Shown here: positions 57,505 to 64,000 of the stretch, piece after piece | Numbering within the stretch: the stretch's first letter is position 1 | Layout: the number at the start of each line of letters is the position of its first letter | Source: Cryphonectria parasitica EP155 | Lineage: Eukaryota; Ascomycota; Sordariomycetes; Diaporthales; Cryphonectriaceae | Assembly: GCF_011745365.1 (NCBI RefSeq) | Contig: NW_024468916.1 | Span: 2,463,630-2,527,629, forward strand | Length of the DNA stretch: 64,000 bases | Direction: 5' to 3' | Made by a program: the position numbers and the translations under genes | Notes under the pieces: generated by a model | What the model was told of the DNA's origin: nothing | Seen by the model: only the letters and a program-made list of their open reading frames with translations | Database searches by the model: none

Positions 57505-57917
57505 TGCAAGATACTCCCGAGTAAAGTCTCGAATCTTGACGATGAAAGCTTACTGCGTGATGGCAGAGATGGAAGCCCTCGTACGTATCGTATTCATTGA
57601 TTCCCTACTTAACCACTTATAGTATTCGTCAGACTTTCTCCTTCTACTCTCTAGTAAATTCATGAAAGGCTATTGCGAGGTCGTGTCTTGTCCCGCCCCT
57701 GCCTTACCAATCGTCGGGTGCTGCGGCCTGCGCCAAAGCTGCAAAGGGTCACTAACGAGTGATGATACTGCGCGGTCAAAGTCACGTGCTGGTAGTTGAC
57801 ACTTTGGCCGAGATCCCGCAGCAGCCGATGACATCCGCACTTTCCATGCCTTCCGCACAGTAACCCTCGGAATCACCCAAGGTCCACAACCCCCCATACG
57901 CCGCGCCGTCTCTGCCA
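57452..57917. promoter_or_regulatory. Shared divergent promoter region
   Basis: 466 bases separate the ATGs of the nitronate monooxygenase (-) and the Zn2Cys6 regulator (+). A (GAC)n repeat lies at about 57473-57503, in the monooxygenase leader. No further motif could be assigned by eye. Confidence 0.5.
57473..57503 (+). repeat. GAC trinucleotide repeat
   Basis: About 10 units, immediately upstream of the nitronate monooxygenase ATG. Confidence 0.85.
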
Positions 57918-59618
57918 ATGAAGATGGATGCGACGAGCAGCCAACTCAAGAGGAAACGATCCAGGTTGGCCTGTCAACCCTGTCGAGAACGAAAACGGAA
58001 ATGTGACGGTCGAGAGCCCTGCACGACCTGCACGGAATGGGGGTACGAATGTCACTATGAGGTCCAGGCGAGAAGAGCTCGACCAAGCACGACCTCGGCC
58101 ACACGGGCAACACCAGACCGTCCAGTGGCACCCAGGCCAAAACCCCTGCAGTCCGACCTCCCAGAGGCAAGCACAGCTGGATCTGATCAGGGCGGACTGG
58201 TACGACGCCTAGAGGCCAACTCTGGGGCGGCCTTTGTCAGAAAGCTCGCCCTCAGGATCGATCCCACAAAGGCCCCCAAGCTCAACCTCTTTGGGTGGAA
58301 TGTCGGCGCGCGGCAGTTGTCATCAGAGCCACTCAACAGCACTCCTGCACTGTCTGTCGTGGAGATCACCTCGTACGAGCACCTGAAGGTCCTGGCCCAG
58401 GTCTATTTTGACAAGGTCGATCCGTGCTATGGTTTCATCGACCAGCGTCACTTCTTTGAGCGCCTAGCGGCACGCTGGACATTACGAGGTCCGCCAGACA
58501 TCTACGACAGTGTGTTGTGCGGTGTGGCTGCCCTTGGATGTCTGTTCTCCCAGCGAAATGCCACCGTCACGGAGCTGCACCTGGCCCGCTCGGCTCGTGC
58601 AAGTCTTGATAATTATCAGCTCTCTGGCCCGCCCTGCCTAGATCTCATCACCGGGTGGACGCTCCAGACCATCTACCTCCGGCTCACAAGCTCCCCACAC
58701 GCGACCTGGATGGCCAGCTGTACCTTGATGCACCTCGTCGAGGCCTCTGGCGTCTACCCAGAGTCGCCATCTGCGGTCCTCCTCCCGAGCGCGCAGTGGG
58801 ACGACGATCTCACAAGGCGAATCGTCGGCATGGCGCATCATATGAACGTGTGGACCTCTTTCGACCTGGGCCTCTCCCGAGTTTCCTTTCAAAACAGCGA
58901 CCTGCCCGCACTGCCATCGGTACGGCCTGGGGACTATACAGTTGAGCTTCTACGTCTCATTCCCATCTCGCTGAGCCTGGATCCCGGGAGGATCAAGGAC
59001 GAGACGGATCTCACGTCCACCCTCTCCAAGGTCCTGGAGGGAACTCATACCCAGCCACCGTCCGTCCTGGCGCAGTGCAACCTTGTGCTCTGTATCCTTC
59101 GGCGTATACACACGCAGAATCTTGACATATCATCTGACCTGGCACAGAAGATCCTGGCATTGTTGAGGCGGGGCCTCGAAGCCTCGCGGACCCTGATTGT
59201 TGACTGCGCCCCATGGCACCATGTTGCCAATGTCCCCTTCCAGATCATCTGTGTCCTTCTGGTGCTCGACACGCGCTCGTCTCTCGCAATGCTCCCAGAG
59301 GCGATGCAGACCCTGAGCGTGATTGCTTCGACATGCAACACGGAGACACTGCGAGACGCATATAGCACTGCGTGTCTGTTGGTTCTCCTGCACCAGCAGC
59401 GGCGACAGGATGATCTGGCGATCCTGGGCGAGGTTCTCAACACGCACCAGCCCGACCGGCAGTTCGCCACACCAACACAGCCTCATGATAACGATGAGGA
59501 CTTCTCGTGGCTGGGGGCGCTGATCTCGGACTTGCCTGGGCTGTCCCGAGTTGATTTTGATCAATTCCTGAATGCTGACATGGGCAATGTGCCTGCCTTC
59601 ATGGGTGGGTCAGTATGA
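57918..59618 (+). CDS. Zn(II)2Cys6 transcription factor
   Basis: A single exon of 566 residues. The N-terminus has a basic stretch and a perfect binuclear zinc cluster: Cys19, 22, 29, 35, 38 and 45 (C-x2-C-x6-C-x5-C-x2-C-x6-C, in ACQPCRERKRKC...EC). Residues ~50-90 are a Pro/Arg/Thr-rich linker. Residues ~150-400 correspond to the fungal middle-homology region (VDPCYGFIDQRHFFERL...SVLCGVAALGCLFS...). The C-terminus is acidic (DNDEDFSWLGALISDLPG), a plausible activation segment. It would act in the nucleus. Position between the nitronate monooxygenase and the MFS transporter suggests it controls one or both, but this is inference. No introns are needed. Confidence 0.95.
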   Translation: MKMDATSSQLKRKRSRLACQPCRERKRKCDGREPCTTCTEWGYECHYEVQARRARPSTTSATRATPDRPVAPRPKPLQSDLPEASTAGSDQGGLVRRLEANSGAAFVRKLALRIDPTKAPKLNLFGWNVGARQLSSEPLNSTPALSVVEITSYEHLKVLAQVYFDKVDPCYGFIDQRHFFERLAARWTLRGPPDIYDSVLCGVAALGCLFSQRNATVTELHLARSARASLDNYQLSGPPCLDLITGWTLQTIYLRLTSSPHATWMASCTLMHLVEASGVYPESPSAVLLPSAQWDDDLTRRIVGMAHHMNVWTSFDLGLSRVSFQNSDLPALPSVRPGDYTVELLRLIPISLSLDPGRIKDETDLTSTLSKVLEGTHTQPPSVLAQCNLVLCILRRIHTQNLDISSDLAQKILALLRRGLEASRTLIVDCAPWHHVANVPFQIICVLLVLDTRSSLAMLPEAMQTLSVIASTCNTETLRDAYSTACLLVLLHQQRRQDDLAILGEVLNTHQPDRQFATPTQPHDNDEDFSWLGALISDLPGLSRVDFDQFLNADMGNVPAFMGGSV

Positions 59619-60198
59619 GACTATTCTAGTAACCCAAAAGGGTTCACTTTAGCGGTCTATGGGATGGTTCAGGAATTTTCTTTTGCACATATACCCAAAA
59701 AAAATGCGTCCTTCAATTTAAGTTTCAATCCGGACCCACCTATACTTGCCAAATTCCTGCGCATTACTGGAACTTGACGGTATTTCATGCGAATACTGCG
59801 AAACCCTTGGCGAGGGTCCGCGCCCAATGCGCCTTCTGCGGATATTGCGGCTTTCCATATGAACAATGATATTCAAGGGTTATTACTACTAGCAACTTAG
59901 CCTGGCCGATGTGCTCTGGGGCTACGACAAGACATGAAGGGCGCGTCCATTCGTCAACTTTGTAATCTAGTAAGGATATGATCAGCTTCATCAGGGATGC
60001 GATGAATAGATCCTACAGGAGAAAATGAGAAGTGACTCATTGTAAAAAGGTCGTAGGTTGCAGGTCTCTCTAGATGCAGTTGTGTTAGTTCTTCTTGTGT
60101 GCATTTACGTGCTTGACGAGGAGGGCATCTCAACTCAAGCCTTTCTGCCTGAACCTCTGCGTATTTTATCTGCTATAATTTTTCTTGTTCGTGACACC
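59619..60198. other. Intergenic
   Basis: No gene seen. 3' flank of the regulator and promoter of the MFS transporter. Confidence 0.6.
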
Positions 60199-62010
60199 AT
60201 GTGCGAGAAGACATCCATGGGAATGGGTAAGCCCCTTCCACCACCACTGCCAGATGTCGAGGAGTACACCGTCGAATATGAGGGCGAGGATGACCCCGAC
60301 CATCCTTTCAACTGGAGCCGCTCCACCAAGTATGTTTCTCTGACCAACAACTTACTTGACTTATTCTCTACCAAAAAACAAAACCTGGCTGCTGACAGTG
60401 TGATTTTTTTTTAAATTTTTTTTATTTTTTTTTTGAAACAGGCTCTTTACCTCTTTCCTCGTGTGCGCCGGCACGTTCATCGTCTCCTTCAGCAGCGCCG
60501 TCTTCGCGCCCGCCATCCCCAGCGCCAGCAGAGACCTGGACACATCCACCGAGGTAGCCACGCTGGGCACAACCCTCTTCGTGCTCGGGTTCGCGGCCGG
60601 CCCTCTGCTCTGGGCGCCCGGGTCCGAGCTCCACGGCCGCAGGTGGCCGCTGGCGGCGGCGCTCGTCCTGGGCGGGATCCTCAGCATCGCCGCGGCCTCG
60701 GCCACCAACATGCAGACGCTGCTGGTGTGCCGCTTCTTCGCGGGCGCGTGCGGGGCGAGCCAGCTCACGGTGGTGCCGGGGGTGCTGGCCGACCTGTACG
60801 ACAACGCGCACCGCGGCGTGGCGGTGCAGCTGTACGCGCTGACCGTGTTCGGGGGCCCGTTCCTCGCGGCGCCGGTGGGCGGGTTCATTGTGGCGGCGGC
60901 GGGCGGCTCGGGGCAGGCAGCGTTGTGGCGGTGGACGTTGTATGTGCCGGGGATCCTGAGCCTGGTGGACGGTGTGGCGTCGGTTTTCTTCCTGCGCGAG
61001 ACGTATGCGCCGGTGCTGCTTGCTGGCAAGGCTGTGGCGCTGCGCAGGCGGACGGGCATCTGGGGGATTCATGCGCGGCATGAGAGGGTCGAGGTGGACG
61101 CGGCGGTGTTGGCCGAGACGTACCTGGCGCAGCCGCTGCGGATGCTGGCGAGCGAGCCTATTGTGCTGCTTGTGTCGCTGTACATGTCGTTTATCTATGG
61201 GCTGGTGTATTGTCTTCTGGAGGCGTACCCGGTCGTCTTTGAGTCGACGTATGGTATGGAGCCTGGGATCAGCGGACTGCCTTTTCTCGCCGTCTTGCTA
61301 GGGGTGGTTCTGGGCGTGTGCTACATCCTGTCGCATCTTGGATCGTATAGGCGGAAGCTGGCAGAGAATAAGAACGTGCCTGTGCCCGAGTGGCGGCTCA
61401 GGCCAACTCTCCTTGGAGGGCCCGTGTTTGCGGTCGGCATCTTCTGGTAGGTGATGATCTCCTTTTGCCCAAATATTCCTCTCCTTCTTCTCAAGAACTA
61501 CATGCTCTTTTCCCTCTCCTCCCTCCCGACGTCTATGTTCACCAGGCTGATCATTCTTGTCTGCTTTTCTCCCAGGTTTGGCTGGACTGGGTTCACGGCC
61601 AAGATCCACTGGGCAGTGCCGACCATCGCGGGGGTCTTCATCGGCTTCGGGGTACTGTGCGTTTTCCTCCCGTGCTTCAACTACCTCATCGATGCGTACC
61701 TACCATTGTGAGTTGCCTCTTTTATGTTTCTATACGTCTCTCTCTTTATGACAGGAAGCCTGAGCTGACTTGTTGCACTGTTCACGCGGCATACAGGGCT
61801 GCCTCCACAGTTGCTGCCAACATCATCCTGCGCTCGACCGTGGCGGCTGCATTCCCGCTCTTCTCGAAGCAGATGTTTGAGGGCATGGGCGTGCAGTGGG
61901 CGGGGACCCTGCTGGGTTGTCTGGCTGCGGCCATGATTCCTATTCCGTATCTTTTCAGAGTGTATGGAGCGAGGGTGCGGGGGAAAAGTCGTCTTTTGCA
62001 GAGTATGTAG
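60199..62010 (+). CDS. MFS transporter, DHA1-like (drug/polyamine:H+ antiporter type)
   Basis: Spliced from 60199..60329, 60442..61446, 61576..61707 and 61797..62010 (493 residues). The introns are 60330..60441 (GTATGT, with long T-runs before the acceptor), 61447..61575 (GTAGGT) and 61708..61796 (GTGAGT). The N-terminus is acidic and ends [14 protein letters not shown], a typical entry to TM1 in this family. Landmarks are [23 protein letters not shown] (motif A region between TM2 and TM3), [16 protein letters not shown], and [16 protein letters not shown]. About twelve hydrophobic segments are visible. It is probably a plasma-membrane exporter of small organic molecules. Its place beside the Zn2Cys6 regulator fits a regulator-transporter pair. 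Confidence 0.93.
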
Positions 62011-62432
62011 GTGGGATTGAAGGCAAGAAACAAGAAACAAGAATGAGATCTTGATATCTTTGGAGACAAGACTTAATAGAACTCAAGTTGAGATCTAGAA
62101 AATAATGATAGATCAAAAAGGGTATCGAGAAAGACGAATCTGGGGTGGTGCATGTAATAAGGCTGTATTTAACGGGCCTAGAGCCCTAACCCTGGCAGTA
62201 CTGGGCTTTGGGCCCCCCACTGTAGCTTCAACGAGCCAAGCGTAGATCACTCATAGCTGTTGACCTTGAATTGCTTAGCATCAACGAACCAGACAATCGA
62301 CGATCCGACACCCATTCCGTTCCATGGCAGCGCCTCGACCACCTGTCAAGGTGCAATCGACACTCCTCCCACCAGAAGCTATCATGACATAATAACTAGA
62401 AGAAAAGGAAGAAACCCAACAACCCGCCCATC
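62011..62432. other. Intergenic
   Basis: No gene seen. 3' flank of the MFS gene and leader of the SR140-like gene. Confidence 0.6.
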
Positions 62433-64000
62433 ATGTCCTCGTCCAAGAAGATCGCCGAGTTCCCTGACGTCGAGGCCAAGCTCCAGAAGCCGACCAAGCA
62501 GTCTGCCTTCGAGCGCCAAAAAGCCGAGGCCGAGGCGAAGCGACAGCGCGAGGCAGCCGAGACCGCCGCCGTGTATGAAGACTTTGTCAAGAGCTTCGAC
62601 GCGGGTGACGGCGATCATGGCCACGGCCAGCGGGGAGGAAGAGGTGGACGAGTGGGAGGCCCAGGCCTCGACGGTCGCAGGGGAGGAGCAGCAGGAGGAG
62701 GTGGCAGAAGACACTTTGGAGGGGCGGCAGGTGGGCTGGCCGGCATGAAGAGCAGCGGGCCTGGCACGCTGGGGCCCGCGCCGCCCAGCTTCGGGAAGAA
62801 GAGGACATACGATGGATTCACGGCCGCCGCGGGCGGTGCAGGGCGGCTTGGGCTCGACGACGAGTCTTACGACGATGGGAACCGCAGCGGCAGCAAATCC
62901 CTCGCAAGGGTGTTCGACGCGAGCGACGACGACGACGATGACAACGACGAGCACCGCGTGGGTTCGAGGCCAGAGGACAAGGCGGTTGCGAAGCCCACGC
63001 TGCGGCTGGCCAACTTGCCGCCTGCGACCAGCCCCGCGGTCATCAAGGCGCTGGTGCCTACCAGCCTGGCGGTCGAAGGAGTCAAGATCCTCCCGCCACC
63101 GCCAGCGCAGGGCACAGACCGCAAGTCGATTGCCGCCATCGTCACGCTCTCCCCCGAGACGGCTGCCTCGGACATCGACGCCGTCGTGAGCGCGCTGCAG
63201 AACCGCTACCTAGGCTTTGGGCACTACCTATCGCTGCACCGACATCTGTCCTCGGCGGCGATGGCTACCGCCTCAGAAGCCAGCGTGGCTGGGTTGACGA
63301 TGGGTTCACATCCCTTCGGGGCGAAGCCTGTTGCCGCGCCTGGCCCTGGCGGTGGAGGTCCCGGTGGACACCACCACGGCGGCCCTGGGAGGTTCGCACC
63401 GCCGAGCTCGTATGGCCCGGCAGGTGCGCCGCTCAACAGGAATCTACTTCACGTGCCGATCCGGCCGCCGAGTGATATCAAGCAGCTGCGTATGATACAC
63501 AAGGTCGTCGAGTCGGTCCTCGAGCACGGCCCGGAGTTCGAGGCTCTCCTGATGACGCGGCCGGATGTGCAGCGGGAGGAGAGATGGGCCTGGATTTGGG
63601 ACGCACGGTCACAGGGTGGCATCTGGTACCGCTGGCGGCTGTGGGAGATCCTGACGGGCGGTGCGCAGTCGAGGAGGGGCAAGGGCAGGTATCTTCCCCT
63701 GTTCGAGGGGAGTCATGCCTGGAAGGTCCCAGAGAAGGAGCTGGCCTACGAGTACACGACGGCCGTGGACGGCTTCGTGTCCGAGTCCGAATATGACTCA
63801 GAGTTTGATGACGAGAACGATGATGAGCCCAAGATCACTACGGACGGAAACAACAACAAGGCTGAAGAAGAGGTGTTTTTGAACCCCATCGAGAAGGCCA
63901 AGCTGGTGCACCTGCTAGCACGACTACCTACAACGCTCAGCAAGATCCGCAAGGGCGACATCGCCAGGATCACATCGTTTGCCATCACACATGCCAACCG
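62433..64000 (+). CDS. SR140/U2SURP-like U2 snRNP-associated splicing factor (N-terminal part, runs off right edge)
   Basis: The frame is open from ATG 62433 to the window end (522 codons plus two bases) with no intron. The N-terminus has a charged helix (FERQKAEAEAKRQREAAETAAVYEDFVKSF, ~26-55) of the SR140 type, then a Gly/Arg-rich stretch, then an RRM-like region (~185-265, PTLRLANLPPATSPAVIKAL...). A SURP/SWAP module lies at ~345-390 (IRPPSDIKQLRMIHKVVESVLEHGPEFE... ending WYRWRLWEI). An acidic stretch follows, and the start of a CID domain (NPIEKAKLVHLLARLPTTLSKIRKGDIARI). RRM-SURP-CID is the order found in SR140/U2SURP and the related fungal Rna-binding proteins. It acts in the nucleus with U2 snRNP. 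The first part of CID is visible and the rest lies outside. Confidence 0.93.
   Translation, partial: MSSSKKIAEFPDVEAKLQKPTKQSAFERQKAEAEAKRQREAAETAAVYEDFVKSFDAGDGDHGHGQRGGRGGRVGGPGLDGRRGGAAGGGGRRHFGGAAGGLAGMKSSGPGTLGPAPPSFGKKRTYDGFTAAAGGAGRLGLDDESYDDGNRSGSKSLARVFDASDDDDDDNDEHRVGSRPEDKAVAKPTLRLANLPPATSPAVIKALVPTSLAVEGVKILPPPPAQGTDRKSIAAIVTLSPETAASDIDAVVSALQNRYLGFGHYLSLHRHLSSAAMATASEASVAGLTMGSHPFGAKPVAAPGPGGGGPGGHHHGGPGRFAPPSSYGPAGAPLNRNLLHVPIRPPSDIKQLRMIHKVVESVLEHGPEFEALLMTRPDVQREERWAWIWDARSQGGIWYRWRLWEILTGGAQSRRGKGRYLPLFEGSHAWKVPEKELAYEYTTAVDGFVSESEYDSEFDDENDDEPKITTDGNNNKAEEEVFLNPIEKAKLVHLLARLPTTLSKIRKGDIARITSFAITHAN

Overview
This window is nuclear DNA of a filamentous ascomycete (Pezizomycotina, most likely a Sordariomycete). 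The support is: many short spliceosomal introns (about 48-130 nt) with GTRNGT donors and CTRAY-type branch sites; GH7 and AA11 secreted enzymes; a Zn(II)2Cys6 regulator; fungal CorA-like proteins; a HET-domain relic; and an intron-containing tRNA-Pro. I spliced most multi-exon genes by hand. Each spliced model keeps its reading frame from start to stop, except for two genes with visible lesions.

Layout. 0-5 kb: the 5' part of a Kre9-like Ser/Thr-rich wall protein (leaves the left edge), an unknown 342-residue protein, and a GPI-anchored yapsin-like aspartic protease. 5-8.5 kb is empty. 8.5-10.1 kb: an AA11 chitin-active LPMO with a C-terminal X278-type module. 11-13.3 kb: a divergent CorA-like membrane protein. 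14.8-18.2 kb: a single-pass Ser/Thr-rich surface protein and a hexose-type MFS transporter, converging. 19.6-21.3 kb: a bZIP protein that ends in two predicted transmembrane helices. 21.3-26.1 kb is gene-poor and holds a microsatellite and a HET C-terminal relic. 26.1-29.8 kb: a GPI-type Thr/Ser-rich protein converging with a GH7 cellobiohydrolase. 32.3-36.6 kb: a six-exon gene fusing a serine-hydrolase domain to a CorA domain. 38-40.6 kb: an unknown coiled-coil protein and a sulfotransferase-like gene with an in-frame TGA. 41 kb: tRNA-Pro(AGG). 44-46.1 kb: mitochondrial ETF-ubiquinone oxidoreductase with a one-base frameshift. 46.1-51.6 kb is gene-poor. 51.6-52.6 kb: TATA-binding protein. 53.5-62 kb: a peroxisomal FAD amine oxidase, a nitronate monooxygenase, a divergent Zn2Cys6 regulator and a DHA1-type MFS transporter, which may be a small nitrogen-catabolic cluster. 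62.4 kb to the right edge: an SR140/U2SURP-like splicing factor, truncated by the window.

How the genes work together. The secreted enzymes (GH7, AA11, aspartic protease) fit breakdown of plant and fungal polymer, and the hexose transporter would import the released sugar. Three Ser/Thr-rich surface proteins fit wall remodelling. TBP, SR140, ETF-QO and the tRNA are housekeeping. The most unusual items are the hydrolase-CorA fusion (with a GC-AG intron), the bZIP protein with a membrane tail, the two broken genes 4.2 kb apart, and eight long G-tracts that all lie on the same strand.
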